A DNA stretch of 63,347 bases from Rubrivivax sp. (GCA_016790225.1 JAEUOZ010000068.1:1-63347); one strand, 5' to 3'. Numbered from the stretch's first letter, positions 49,817 through 58,782 are shown. Translations and numbers: made by a program. Notes: generated from the sequence alone by a model not told the origin.

Positions 49817-50476
49817 TCACCGCGGGGCGCGGGCATTCGCGTCCATCGCCGCAGCCATCATCTGGAACATGTGCTGGACAGCGCCGGACTCGACCTTCGG
49901 GGCCAGCCGCAGGTGCGCCATCACGTTGGACTGCGTGATCGTCGCCATGCCATGCAGGTTGGCCCAGATGAACATCGCGTCGAGGTCCACGCGCTGCCTC
50001 ATCGCGGCCTGCGGGCCGTGCAGGCGCCGCAGCACGCGCCGCAGCACGTCGAAGGCGTGGATCGCGTCGTCTGCAAGGCCCAGTTCCTCACCCACGGCCG
50101 GCCAGGGCGTGCCGAACATCAGCCGGTACTCGACCGCGTGGCCCGTGGCGTACGCCAGGTAGCGCGTGCCCAACGCGCCCAGATCCTGCCGCGCATCGGC
50201 GTGCGTGCCACGATCGTCCAGAAACGCAGCGAAATCCTGGAAGCAGCGCCGCATCACCGCCACCAGCAAGTGATCGCGGCTCGGAAAGTGCCGATACGGC
50301 GCCTGGTGCGAAACGCCCAGACGACGAGCCACCTCGCGCAGGCTCAGCTGCTCCACGCCGTGCTCGGCGATGGCCTCGCGGGCCGCGCGCAGGCAGGCTT
50401 CCTTCAGCGGCAGTGACTCATCCTCGGCGCTCTGGCGCATGGGCTGCTCGATCCACGATGGCCGGTCGAGCGCCAT
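49817..50476 (-). CDS. TetR family transcriptional repressor
   Basis: 219 residues. The N-terminal HTH is AIAEHGVEQLSLREVARRLGVSHQAPYRHFPSRDHLL, with canonical spacing. The remaining helices form a ligand domain of the TetR_C_13/WHG type (FDVLRRVLRRLHG). ATG 50476 is taken; ATG 50440 is nearly as likely. It is divergent from the patatin-like gene, and the intergenic region contains two palindromic sites it may bind. The ligand is unknown, perhaps a fatty acid or lipid given the neighbour. Confidence 0.88.
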   Translation of the reverse strand: MALDRPSWIEQPMRQSAEDESLPLKEACLRAAREAIAEHGVEQLSLREVARRLGVSHQAPYRHFPSRDHLLVAVMRRCFQDFAAFLDDRGTHADARQDLGALGTRYLAYATGHAVEYRLMFGTPWPAVGEELGLADDAIHAFDVLRRVLRRLHGPQAAMRQRVDLDAMFIWANLHGMATITQSNVMAHLRLAPKVESGAVQHMFQMMAAAMDANARAPR

Positions 50477-50577
50477 CCTAGACGATGGGCCAGTGCAGGG
50501 CCGCATTGAACGTTCGCAACCGCCCTGCCGCACCCCTGATCGGCCGGCGAGTCCGGCCGGCACCCGGGGAAACCCCG

Positions 50578-50628
50578 GCAAGTGTTGACAGTGTCTACTT
50601 CATCGGCGACAGTGTTGACACCGTCAAC
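50578..50628. promoter_or_regulatory. Two copies of a palindromic operator between tetR-like and patatin-like genes
   Basis: GACAGTGTTGACACCGTC (50608-50625) is an inverted repeat, GACaGTGT-TG-ACACcGTC, with one mismatched pair. A second copy, sharing AGTGTTGACA-x2-GTC-x-AC, lies exactly 30 bases upstream (50578-50598). Both contain TTGACA, a perfect -35 hexamer on the plus strand, so repressor binding would block transcription toward the patatin gene. Confidence 0.65.
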
Positions 50629-50720
50629 CTTGGTGCGGCCGGCGCTGCCGGGCGATGCCCGGGCCGGGCGCCCGCCAGCCCGTAGGCCCCCGCACTCTCC
50701 GCCTCTGAGGAAGCTCCACC

Positions 50721-51707
50721 ATGAACCCTCTTCACAGCGCACGCCCCTCACCCTCCGCCGACGCCCCGGATGCCGCACGCCGGCGCCTGGGCACCCTGGG
50801 TCTGGCCTGGACCGGGCTCGCCGCGCTGGGTGGCTGTGCGGCCTTCGATGACCGCTCGCCCAATGCGCCGGCGGCACTCAGCCGCCTGCAGCCGCTGAGC
50901 CCCCGTCCGCGCGTCGCGCTGGTGCTCGGCAGCGGCGGGCCGCGCGGCTATGCGCACATCGGCGTGCTGCGCGTGCTCGAAGAAGCCGGCATCACACCGG
51001 ACCTGATCGTCGGCAGCAGCGTGGGCGCCTTGATCGGCACCTTCTGGGCCAGCGGCATGACGGCCGCGGAGATCGACGCGCGCTCGCTGCAGGGCGGGCC
51101 GCTGACGGTGTTCGATCCGACGCCCTTTGCCGATCGCGGCTGGATCCGCGGCCAGCGCCTGCAGGACTACGTGAACACCGGCCTGGGCGGTCGCCCGTTG
51201 CAGGAGCTGCCACGCCGCGTGATCGTGGTGGCGACGCGCCGCGACGACAAGGCGCCGCGCTACTTCGCCGCGGGCAATGCCGGCGTGGCAGTCCGCGCCT
51301 CGTCGGCGATGCCGGGCATCGTCTCGCCTGTCGGGATCCAGGGCATCGAGTATGAAGACGGCGACGAGTCCTTCCCGGTGCCCGTGACGCCTGCCCGGGA
51401 AGCCGGCGCGCAGTTCGTGATCGCGGTGGACGTGTCGGCACGGCCCGGCTCCACACCGCCAGACGCCCCAGCGGCGCTGCGCGAGCGGGATCGGCGCCGC
51501 CGGGCGCGCATCGAACCCCAGATCGCGCAGGCAGACTTCCTGATCCACCCGGACCTGGACTACCAGGCCGGGCCCTTCAAGAGCTACTTCATCAGCTCGC
51601 GCCAGCGAGGCGAAGCCTACGCCCGCAGCGTGCTGCCCGCGCTGCAGGCGGCGATGGAACAGCGGCTGCCGGGCGGCCGGCGCGTCGCCCTGAGGGGAGA
51701 CGCGTGA
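50721..51707 (+). CDS. Patatin-like phospholipase lipoprotein
   Basis: 328 residues. An N-terminal RRR-containing signal ends in LAALGGC (possible lipid Cys39). The patatin fold has the oxyanion loop GSGGPRGYAH (70-79) and nucleophile Ser100 in GSSVG. The catalytic Asp213 lies in YEDGDES, where most relatives have DGG or DGA. It likely hydrolyses membrane phospholipids or lysophospholipids. It appears controlled by the divergent TetR repressor. Confidence 0.88.
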   Translation: MNPLHSARPSPSADAPDAARRRLGTLGLAWTGLAALGGCAAFDDRSPNAPAALSRLQPLSPRPRVALVLGSGGPRGYAHIGVLRVLEEAGITPDLIVGSSVGALIGTFWASGMTAAEIDARSLQGGPLTVFDPTPFADRGWIRGQRLQDYVNTGLGGRPLQELPRRVIVVATRRDDKAPRYFAAGNAGVAVRASSAMPGIVSPVGIQGIEYEDGDESFPVPVTPAREAGAQFVIAVDVSARPGSTPPDAPAALRERDRRRRARIEPQIAQADFLIHPDLDYQAGPFKSYFISSRQRGEAYARSVLPALQAAMEQRLPGGRRVALRGDA

Positions 51708-51765
51708 GCGCGCGGCGCCGTTCCCACTCGCTCACCCCGGAGTGGGCAGCACGGAGGATCGTCAA

Positions 51766-52647
51766 GTGAGCGCGCCAGACGCGCTGCTGCGCGACCGGAG
51801 CGCCACGCAGCCCGCACACGCAGCGTCCTGGCCGCCAGAATCGCCCGCCGGCTTCGAGCCGCGCCGCGTCGCCGGAATGGCCGCCGCGGCGCTCGCCGCG
51901 CTGTCGCTGCCGAGTCTGGTGGCCTGGGGCTTCGATGAGCGGCTGATCCTCGGCGTCAGCGTGTGGGCCAAGCCGCTGAAGTTCCAGCTGTCGTTTGCGC
52001 TGCACTGGCTGACGATCGCCTGGCTGCTGGGCCTGGTGCATCCGCACGCGCGGGCGTCGCGAGGGCTGCGCACCTGGGTTGCGGCCGGTGCGCTGGCCGC
52101 CCTGCTGGAGGTGGCCTACATCACGCTGCAGGCCGCGCGCGGACGGGCCTCGCACTTCAACTTCGAGACGCCGCTGGAGACCGTCCTCTACTACGCGCTG
52201 ATGGGCGGCGCCGCACAGCTGATGATGGCCACGACGCTCGCAGTAGGCGTCTGGCTGTGGCACCACCCTCGCAATGCTGGCCAGCCGGCGTTGCGGCTGG
52301 GTGGCGTGCTCGGGTTGATCGTCGGCAGTGTCGTCACGGTGATCGTCACCGCGCCGCTGGCGGCTGGCGTGATCGACGGCCCGGGCCCCTGGATCGGCGG
52401 CGTGCGCAGCAACGCAGCGGGGCTGCCGATCACCGGCTGGTCCACCACCGGCGGCGACCTGCGCGTGCCGCACTTCTTTGCCGCCCATCTGATCCAGGCG
52501 CTGCCAGTCGCCGGCTGGCTGGCGGACCGCTGGGCGCCGGCGCGCGGCCGCAGCCTGTGGGTGTGGGCCACGCTGGTGATCGGTCTTGCCGTCGTCGCGG
52601 CCAGCTTTGTCCAGGCGCTGCAGGGAGTGCCGTTGATCGGCACGTGA
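51766..52647 (+). CDS. Multi-pass membrane protein of unknown function
   Basis: 293 residues from GTG 51766, with GGAGG eight bases upstream. About seven hydrophobic helices are seen, with conserved-looking loops WGFDERLILGVSVWAKPLKFQ and FNFETPLETVLYY, and a conspicuous polar stretch (GWSTTGGDLRVPHFFAAHLIQ) before the last helices. No family was recognised with certainty. It lies 58 bases after the patatin-like gene and may be co-transcribed and TetR-controlled. Confidence 0.78.
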   Translation: MSAPDALLRDRSATQPAHAASWPPESPAGFEPRRVAGMAAAALAALSLPSLVAWGFDERLILGVSVWAKPLKFQLSFALHWLTIAWLLGLVHPHARASRGLRTWVAAGALAALLEVAYITLQAARGRASHFNFETPLETVLYYALMGGAAQLMMATTLAVGVWLWHHPRNAGQPALRLGGVLGLIVGSVVTVIVTAPLAAGVIDGPGPWIGGVRSNAAGLPITGWSTTGGDLRVPHFFAAHLIQALPVAGWLADRWAPARGRSLWVWATLVIGLAVVAASFVQALQGVPLIGT

Positions 52648-52716
52648 GGGCGCAAAGGGCTCGAGCGTGCATGTTCACGACGATCGAAGAGGTATCGCCA
52701 CTGAAGAAGTAGACTT

Positions 52717-52746
52717 GGCGCATCGTCAGAGCCCTTGCGATGCGCC
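52717..52746. promoter_or_regulatory. 9-bp perfect inverted repeat upstream of the hemerythrin gene
   Basis: GGCGCATCG (52717-52725) and CGATGCGCC (52738-52746) are exact reverse complements 12 bases apart. They lie in the 270-base gap (52648-52917) before the hemerythrin gene. This could be a terminator stem for the preceding membrane-protein gene, although no T-run follows, or an operator. Nothing else recognisable lies in this gap. Confidence 0.45.
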
Positions 52747-52917
52747 TGTCCGGGTACACCGGATGACGCGAGTGGCTTCAGGGCCTGCGGCGGCTGCAAC
52801 TTGCTCGCCAGCGGGCCGCAAGCTGCCTGCGGTAGCCGCCCGTGGCGCAGACAACCCTGCCGCAACGCGTCGCCCGCCCCCGGCGCAGCGTCTGAACCCA
52901 CCCGGAAGCCCACCCCG

Positions 52918-53499
52918 ATGAGCCTCACCCTGCCCGGCCACAGCGCCCCTGCCGTCGGCTTTGAAGTGCCGCTGGAAATGCTGGCCGCCTGCCATGGGCG
53001 CGTGCAGCACCAGTGCGAGACCCTGCAGCGTCTGGCAAACCATCTGCAGACCCAGGGCGCCGATCGCCCGGCGCAGGAAGCCGCGAGCGCCGTGATGCGC
53101 TACTTCGACACCGCCGCGCGCCACCACCACGACGACGAAGAGCAGGACCTGTTTCCGGCCCTGCTGGAATCGATGGCCGGCTCGGACGCGGTATGCCTGC
53201 GCGAACTGACGGCGTCGCTGTGCAGCGATCACCGCCTGCTGGAACAACGCTGGGCCAACTTGCGTCAGCGGCTGCAGCAGGTCACCGAGGGCTCGGCGTC
53301 CGCGCTGGCTGAGGCCGACGTGCCGGGCTTCGTGCAGCTGTACGCGCAGCACATCGCCCGCGAAGAAGCCGAGTTGCTGCCCATGGCCGCCCGGCTGCTG
53401 AGCGATGCCGAACGGGACCGCATCGGCCTGGCCATGCGCGCGCGACGCGGCGTGGCGGAGCCCGTCCGCGGCAATCAGCCCGATCGCTCGGCCATGTAG
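52918..53499 (+). CDS. Hemerythrin-like HHE domain protein
   Basis: 193 residues with a four-helix hemerythrin HHE domain. Candidate di-iron ligands are spread over AACHGRVQHQCETL, ARHHHDDEEQDLFP, CSDHRLLEQRW and YAQHIAREEAELLP. Such proteins sense or buffer O2 or NO; the neighbouring nitrate respiration genes suggest a role in NO or oxygen handling (inference). The last 25 bases overlap the convergent narL gene. Confidence 0.87.
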   Translation: MSLTLPGHSAPAVGFEVPLEMLAACHGRVQHQCETLQRLANHLQTQGADRPAQEAASAVMRYFDTAARHHHDDEEQDLFPALLESMAGSDAVCLRELTASLCSDHRLLEQRWANLRQRLQQVTEGSASALAEADVPGFVQLYAQHIAREEAELLPMAARLLSDAERDRIGLAMRARRGVAEPVRGNQPDRSAM

Positions 53500-54146
53500 A
53501 CAGCCGCCTGCACCCGCGAGCTGAGATTCAGCTTGCGCAGGATGTGCTGCACATGGATCTTCACGGTCGCCTCGGCGATATTCAGCGCACGCGCCACTTC
53601 CTTGTTGCTGGCGCCCTTGGCGATCAGCGCCAGGATCTCGCGCTCTCGGGGTGACAGGCTGTGGATGGGGTCGGTATCGACGGCCGGGGGCGGCGGCGAG
53701 GCCGCGCCCTGCCCGGCCTGGAAGGCGCTCACGAGCTTGCTGGTCATCTCGGGGCTGACCACCGATTCGCCCGCCATCGTGCGCTGGATGGCAGCAGCCA
53801 GCATCTCGCTGTCCATGGTCTTGAGCAGGTAGCCGCGGGCGCCACCGCGCAAGGCCGCTGCCAGATCGTGCTCATCCTCGCTGACGGTCAGCATCAGTAT
53901 CCGGGCCTGCGGCGCCACGGCCTTGATTCCGGCCAGCGCATCCACCCCGCGGACACCGGGCATGTGGTTGTCCAGCAGGATGACATCGGGCTGCACCGCT
54001 GCAGCACCCAGGTGCGCCTCATTGGCGTCACCCGCCTCGGCAACCACCTGGAAGCGGGCATCGCCCGCCAGCAACGCAATCAGCCCGCGGCGGAACAGCG
54101 TATGGTCGTCGACCACCAGCACGCGGATGGGCTGCGGGGCGATCAT
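53475..54146 (-). CDS. narL: Nitrate/nitrite response regulator
   Basis: 223 residues: N-terminal receiver with acidic D13/D14, phospho-acceptor D59 (VILLDNHMPG) and a Lys in GYLLKTMD. A linker leads to a C-terminal LuxR-type HTH (LSPREREILALIAKGASNKEVARALNIAEATVKIHV). As the partner of NarX, it activates nitrate reductase and related genes when nitrate is present. Its ATG overlaps the narX stop (ATGA). Naming relies on the family and the nar context. Confidence 0.92.
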   Translation of the reverse strand: MIAPQPIRVLVVDDHTLFRRGLIALLAGDARFQVVAEAGDANEAHLGAAAVQPDVILLDNHMPGVRGVDALAGIKAVAPQARILMLTVSEDEHDLAAALRGGARGYLLKTMDSEMLAAAIQRTMAGESVVSPEMTSKLVSAFQAGQGAASPPPPAVDTDPIHSLSPREREILALIAKGASNKEVARALNIAEATVKIHVQHILRKLNLSSRVQAAVYMAERSG

Positions 54147-56089
54147 GCGGCCAGCCCCAGCCGCTCAGGCAGCTTCAGCACCACGCAGGTGCCCGAGCCT
54201 GGCACCGAGTCCACCTCCACGGTCGCACCGATGTTCTGCGCCCGCTCGCGCATGATGCGCAGGCCCACATGCGTCTCGTCGGGGCCGGCGCCCTCAGGAT
54301 CGAAGCCGCAGCCGTCGTCGCGCACCTCCACACGCCACTGCGGCGTCTGCTGCACCTCCACCCACACGGCTCGCGCACCCGCATGCTTTCGAACGTTGGA
54401 CAAGGCTTCCTGCACCACGTGCAGCACCTGCACCTGAACGTCGGCCGGCAAGGGCATGCCCTCACCTTCGATATCCAGATGGGTTTCCAGCCCGGTCTGG
54501 AGTTCGAACTTCTGCAGCGTGGTCTTCAAGGCAGGGGCAATGTCTTCGCTGTTGGTGCGGGTGCGGAAGTGCACCAGCAGCTCACGCACGTCGCCCAGGC
54601 TGTCGTGCACGCCAGCGTCCAGTTCGTCCAGGGTCCTGTCGATGCGCGCGGCATCCGCGCGCTGGATGTTGTGGCGCAGCAGGCCGAGCTGGATCTTCAG
54701 GAAAGCCAGGCTCTGGGCAATGGAATCGTGCAGTTCCCGTGCAATGAAACTGCGCTCCTCGGCGACGGCACGCTCACGCTGCAAGGCTGCCGCACGCAGG
54801 CCTTCGATGGCGCCCGCCAGATGGCTGGCAATCGTCTCCATCAGGGCACGGTCGTCATCCGAGAGTGATCGGGGCTCGCGGTAGAAGAGGTTGAGCTCGC
54901 CGACCATGCGCTCGTGCAACTTCACGGGCACGCTGATGACCGTCTGGAAGCCTTCGCGGGCGCAGTGGCCCAGTCGCGAGGCCGGACCCTCCGGCACGAT
55001 CGGGATCACCCGCGTCGTGGCGCCGCTCTGCGCCTGGCCACACAGACAGTCGCCGGTGGGAATGCAGAGTTCTTCGTCGATCACCGCCTGGGGCAGGCAA
55101 TCCGATGCCAGCAACAGGTACTTCCGGTTGGCCTCGTCCGACCAGCGAACGGCCGACGCATCGGCGCGAGCCACCTGGCGCACCTGCCGGGCGATGCCCT
55201 GGGCCAGCGCCTCCAGCGTCTCGGCGCGCGCTACAAAGGCCGCCGACTCGTACAAGGCCGCCAGGCGCGAGCGCTCGGCTTCCAGGTGCTCGGTCTTCTC
55301 CTGCACCTTGGACTCGAGGTTCTGATAAAGCCCCTGCAGGGTTGCCGCCATGCGGTTGAAGCCGGCGGCGAGTGCACCGAATTCGTCGTTGGCGCCCGGA
55401 CCGACCCGCGCGCCCATGTCGCCGCCCTCCAGCCGCGCCAGCCCGGCCTGCAGCCGGTTCAAGGGGTTGAAGATGAACAGGTAGGCCGAGTACAGCAGGG
55501 TGATCGCGCTGCCGATGGTCAAGGCGACCATCAGGAACTGCACCGCGTTCAGGATCGCCGTCAGCCGCGAGAGCTGGCTCTCGATGGCCGAGACGAAGGT
55601 GTCGATGCGCTGCACGAAGGCGTCGGCCTGCTGCGCCGAGAGATCGGCACCGGGCCCGGGCCTGGTCATCCACCGGGACTTGAGCACGGACCAGTCACGT
55701 TGCACGGCGGCAAAGGCCTGCTGCGACGCGTCGTCGTGAGGCACGAGCAGCGGGCGCGCAGGGTCCCCGGTGCGCAGGACACTGACGCTCTGATCAAACT
55801 GCGCCAGCAGCCCGGCCATCTGCTGCGTGTCGTCACGGGCCAGGGTCTGGGCCATGCGCCAGGTCTGCATGCGCATGCGGCCGGCCTCATTGACGGCCGC
55901 CGCACCGCCTTCCAGCTGCCAGGTCACCCACAGGGTCAGGCCGATCGAGGCAAAGGCCACCAGCAGCAGGGCGCTTCCGATGGCGCCCAGCTTGGCTGAC
56001 AGACTCCAGGGCCGCGGCATGCGCGCACTGTACTGGAGGCCGCCCTCGGACTGGGCCTTTGCCCGAGCTGCGGCGAGCTCAGCCGCCAT
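54143..56089 (-). CDS. narX: Nitrate/nitrite sensor histidine kinase
   Basis: 648 residues. The first membrane helix (about 31-55) is followed by the nitrate-binding P-box VNEAGRMRMQTWRMA; the second helix is near 200. HAMP, then a cysteine-rich GAF-like central module (CIPTGDCLC, GHCAREGF), then the HisKA_3 dimerisation domain with phospho-His in FIARELHDSIAQSLAFLK and the ATPase with DDGCGF. The start at 56089 overlaps the preceding gene by 11 bases; ATG 56020 is an alternative. Confidence 0.93.
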   Translation of the reverse strand: MAAELAAARAKAQSEGGLQYSARMPRPWSLSAKLGAIGSALLLVAFASIGLTLWVTWQLEGGAAAVNEAGRMRMQTWRMAQTLARDDTQQMAGLLAQFDQSVSVLRTGDPARPLLVPHDDASQQAFAAVQRDWSVLKSRWMTRPGPGADLSAQQADAFVQRIDTFVSAIESQLSRLTAILNAVQFLMVALTIGSAITLLYSAYLFIFNPLNRLQAGLARLEGGDMGARVGPGANDEFGALAAGFNRMAATLQGLYQNLESKVQEKTEHLEAERSRLAALYESAAFVARAETLEALAQGIARQVRQVARADASAVRWSDEANRKYLLLASDCLPQAVIDEELCIPTGDCLCGQAQSGATTRVIPIVPEGPASRLGHCAREGFQTVISVPVKLHERMVGELNLFYREPRSLSDDDRALMETIASHLAGAIEGLRAAALQRERAVAEERSFIARELHDSIAQSLAFLKIQLGLLRHNIQRADAARIDRTLDELDAGVHDSLGDVRELLVHFRTRTNSEDIAPALKTTLQKFELQTGLETHLDIEGEGMPLPADVQVQVLHVVQEALSNVRKHAGARAVWVEVQQTPQWRVEVRDDGCGFDPEGAGPDETHVGLRIMRERAQNIGATVEVDSVPGSGTCVVLKLPERLGLAA

Positions 56090-56498
56090 GCGTCATCCAA
56101 CGCGACCAGAACCCGGCGGGCTGGTGGGTCAAGGCCACCGAAACCATGAACAGGTAGACGCCCAGCGCAGCCCCGTAGCAGGCGCGGCGGACTGCCCAGC
56201 TACGCGCCCGCTTGAGCGCCAGCGAGCCGAGCACGATGTACAGCACCAGCAGCAGCAGCTTGGTCCCGAGCCAGGGGCTGGTCACCGGGTTGAGCGACAG
56301 CCCGGCCCACAAGCCCAGCCCTGCAGCCAGCAGCGCCGTGTCGATGGCATAGCTGAGCATGCGCCAGGCTCTGGCCATCGCCCATTGCCGACGCGCCAGC
56401 ACGAGTGCACCCCGCACCGCAAAGAGCCCTCCGCTGGCCAGCACGAGGCCGACGTGGGCTGCCTTGAGCGGCAGATACCAGGTCGCGAAATCAGCCAT
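56079..56498 (-). CDS. SirB2-like small membrane protein
   Basis: 139 residues with four predicted membrane helices. WYLPLKAAHVGLVLASGGLFAVRG and KLLLLVLYIVLGSLALKR match the SirB2 family pattern. SirB proteins were named for invasion gene regulation in Salmonella, but the biochemical role is unknown. Taken from ATG 56498; a GTG at 56510 is also in frame. It lies between carbonic anhydrase and narX, within the nitrate respiration block. Confidence 0.82.
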   Translation of the reverse strand: MADFATWYLPLKAAHVGLVLASGGLFAVRGALVLARRQWAMARAWRMLSYAIDTALLAAGLGLWAGLSLNPVTSPWLGTKLLLLVLYIVLGSLALKRARSWAVRRACYGAALGVYLFMVSVALTHQPAGFWSRWMTHGG

Positions 56499-56545
56499 GG
56501 CGCAGGGCACGGCGGTTCAACGGGGCGGATGGCACGCTCGCCCGC

Positions 56546-57217
56546 TCAACGGCCTGTGAGCTCATCCGGCGGATGCGCCCGGTAGGGCCCGGTGCCGGCG
56601 TTGTCGGCCTGAGCCGCCGGCACGAAGCCGCCCCGCAGCACATCGAAGACATGCACCTCGCCGTCCTCGATCACGTAGTGCCAGCCGTGCAGGGCCAGCG
56701 TGCCGGCCTCCACGCGCGCACGCACCATCGGGTAGTCCATCAGCCGCTCCAGCTGCAGCACCACCGCGCGCTGCTCGGTGCGGCGCAGCGCGTCCGGGCC
56801 CGGCTCGGCCACCGGCAAGACGGCTTCGCGCCCCAGCTCCAGCCACTGCGACAGGTGCTGGGCCGCCGCCGGCACTTCGCCATAGAGCGCCCGGATGGCA
56901 CCGCAGTGGCTGTGGCCGCAGACGACGATGCGCTTGACCGACAGATTCAGGACGGCAAACTCGATGGCCGCCGCCGTGCCGTGGAAGCCCTGGCTCTGGT
57001 CGTGCGGCGGCACGAAGGCGCCGACATTGCGCACCAGGAAGAGCTCACCCGGCCCCGCGCCGGTCAGCAGATAGGGCACCAGGCGCGAATCGCTGCAGCC
57101 GATGAACAGCGTCATCGGGTGCTGGCCATCGTCGACCAGGTGCCTGAAGTGCGAGCGGTGCAGCGGGAAGGCATCCGTGTGGAAGCGCTGCAGCCGCTGC
57201 AGGAGTTCGTCGGGCAT
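56546..57217 (-). CDS. Beta-class carbonic anhydrase
   Basis: 223 residues. Zinc ligands are C41, H102 and C105, with the catalytic dyad D43-R45 (GCSDSR; CGHSHCGA). It interconverts CO2 and bicarbonate in the cytoplasm. It starts 22 bases after the parvulin gene ends and precedes sirB2, so it sits inside the nar block, where carbonic anhydrase is not part of the canonical operon. Confidence 0.94.
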   Translation of the reverse strand: MPDELLQRLQRFHTDAFPLHRSHFRHLVDDGQHPMTLFIGCSDSRLVPYLLTGAGPGELFLVRNVGAFVPPHDQSQGFHGTAAAIEFAVLNLSVKRIVVCGHSHCGAIRALYGEVPAAAQHLSQWLELGREAVLPVAEPGPDALRRTEQRAVVLQLERLMDYPMVRARVEAGTLALHGWHYVIEDGEVHVFDVLRGGFVPAAQADNAGTGPYRAHPPDELTGR

Positions 57218-57239
57218 GGTGGGGCGCGCCTGTTCTGCG

Positions 57240-58022
57240 TTACTGGACCAGGGGAGAAGCGACTGCTTCCAGATCGACGCCTGTCAGCGCGGCCGCGCCG
57301 GCCAGCAGCTGAAGGTATTGCCGCAGTGCGGTGGCGAACGCCTGCTGGCGAAGGCTCTGCGCCACGGCCGCCCTCACGGCTTCGAAGGGCGGCTCCACTC
57401 CGGGTTCGCGCGCGAGCACTTCCAGCACGTGCAGCCCGAAGCGGCTGTGCACCGGGCGCGGCAACACGCCGACCTCGGGCTTGCCAAAGACCTCGCGTGC
57501 CAGCTCGGGTGCGCAGGCGTCGGCCGTGAGCCAGCCCAAGGCGCCGCCTTCAGCGCCGCTGGGGCAGTTCGACGTCAGCCGGGCTGCTGCCGCAAAGCGG
57601 TCTTCAGCGTCTGGCGATGAGCAACGCACGTCCAGCAAGCAGGCCTCGGCCCGCTGGCGCAGGGCATTGACATCCACGCCGGGCGTGACGGCAAACAGCA
57701 CATGACGCAGCAGCACACGTTCGCCCACGGCATGGCGGCCTCGCTGGGCGGCATGGTGCCGGCGCAGGGCTTCGTCAGAGGGCTCGGGCAGCTGCAGTTC
57801 ACGGTCCAGCAGGGCTTCGATGGCGGCGCTGGCGTCCTCGGTCATGGCGCCGCCCATCGGCAGCGGGTCGTCCTCAGCCAGCAGGCCGGCCCGGATGGCC
57901 GCCTGGCGCAGCAGCTCGGAGCAGGCGCGCTGCCGCAGCTCTTCAGCCGTCAGGGCTTCATGGGGATACGACAGCACGACGCCGTTGACCTGGGGCAGTG
58001 CGGAGTTAACGGTGGTGTTCAT
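57240..58022 (-). CDS. Parvulin-type peptidylprolyl isomerase of the nar operon
   Basis: 260 residues. The C-terminal part (about 120-235) is a PpiC rotamase domain (VLLRHVLFAVTPG, GALGWLTADACAPE, PVHSRFGLHVLEVL). The N-terminal helical part resembles NifM. No signal peptide is evident, so it is probably cytoplasmic. PPIases of this kind follow narI in many proteobacterial nar operons and are thought to help fold NarGH. ATG 58022 is preceded by AAGGAG. Confidence 0.9.
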   Translation of the reverse strand: MNTTVNSALPQVNGVVLSYPHEALTAEELRQRACSELLRQAAIRAGLLAEDDPLPMGGAMTEDASAAIEALLDRELQLPEPSDEALRRHHAAQRGRHAVGERVLLRHVLFAVTPGVDVNALRQRAEACLLDVRCSSPDAEDRFAAAARLTSNCPSGAEGGALGWLTADACAPELAREVFGKPEVGVLPRPVHSRFGLHVLEVLAREPGVEPPFEAVRAAVAQSLRQQAFATALRQYLQLLAGAAALTGVDLEAVASPLVQ

Positions 58023-58056
58023 GATCAGCTCCTTTCTTGCGGGGCCGGCATCGCAC

Positions 58057-58782
58057 TCAAGCCACGCGGCGCGGCGGGTTCTGACGTGCAGGCACATTCA
58101 GCCGGCGCGAGCGCACCATCTGGTACGGCCGCACCAGATAGGCCAGCGTGCCGAAGCCGCTCCACACATGCACCAGGCGGCTGAACGGAAACAGCAGGAA
58201 GATCGTCATGCCCAGCAGCATGTGCGCCTGGAAGTGCCAGTCGACACCGGCCACCAGCGCGGCGTTGGGCTGCATCAGCACGATGCCCTGCAGGTACTCG
58301 GCCAGGCGCAACATGGTCTGCGGGTCCTTCACGTGGTGCAAGGACGCAGGCAGGGTCGACAGCCCGATGACCAGCTGCACCCAGAGGATCACCAGGATGG
58401 CGATGTCGGTGCGGTGGCTGGTCAGGCGGATGCGGTCGTCGAAGAGGCGACGGTGCAGCAGCATCGTCAGGCCAATGAAGCACAGGCCGCCGGCGATGCC
58501 ACCCGCCACCACCGCAATCAGCTGCTTCTGCGAGGCCGTGACGAAGAGCTCGTACACCGCGTGCGGCGTCAGCTGCCCGAACAGATGGCCGAAGAACAGG
58601 AACAGGATGCCGCCGTGAAACAGGTTGCTGCCCCAGCGCAGCTGACCCGCGCGCAGCAGCTGCGAGCTGTCGCTCTTCCAGGTGTACTGGTCACGGTCAA
58701 ACCGGGCCAGGCTGCCCATGAAGAAGACAGCCAGACACAGATACGGGTAGACGTTGAAGGCGAAGTTGTGGAGGGTGTTCAT
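58057..58782 (-). CDS. narI: Respiratory nitrate reductase gamma subunit
   Basis: A 241-residue membrane subunit with five helices that binds two b haems and oxidises quinol. Candidate haem His residues are in FHGGILFLFFGHLFG and HFQAHMLLGMTIFLLFPFSRLVHVW. The ATG overlaps the narJ stop by four bases. Confidence 0.96.
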   Translation of the reverse strand: MNTLHNFAFNVYPYLCLAVFFMGSLARFDRDQYTWKSDSSQLLRAGQLRWGSNLFHGGILFLFFGHLFGQLTPHAVYELFVTASQKQLIAVVAGGIAGGLCFIGLTMLLHRRLFDDRIRLTSHRTDIAILVILWVQLVIGLSTLPASLHHVKDPQTMLRLAEYLQGIVLMQPNAALVAGVDWHFQAHMLLGMTIFLLFPFSRLVHVWSGFGTLAYLVRPYQMVRSRRLNVPARQNPPRRVA

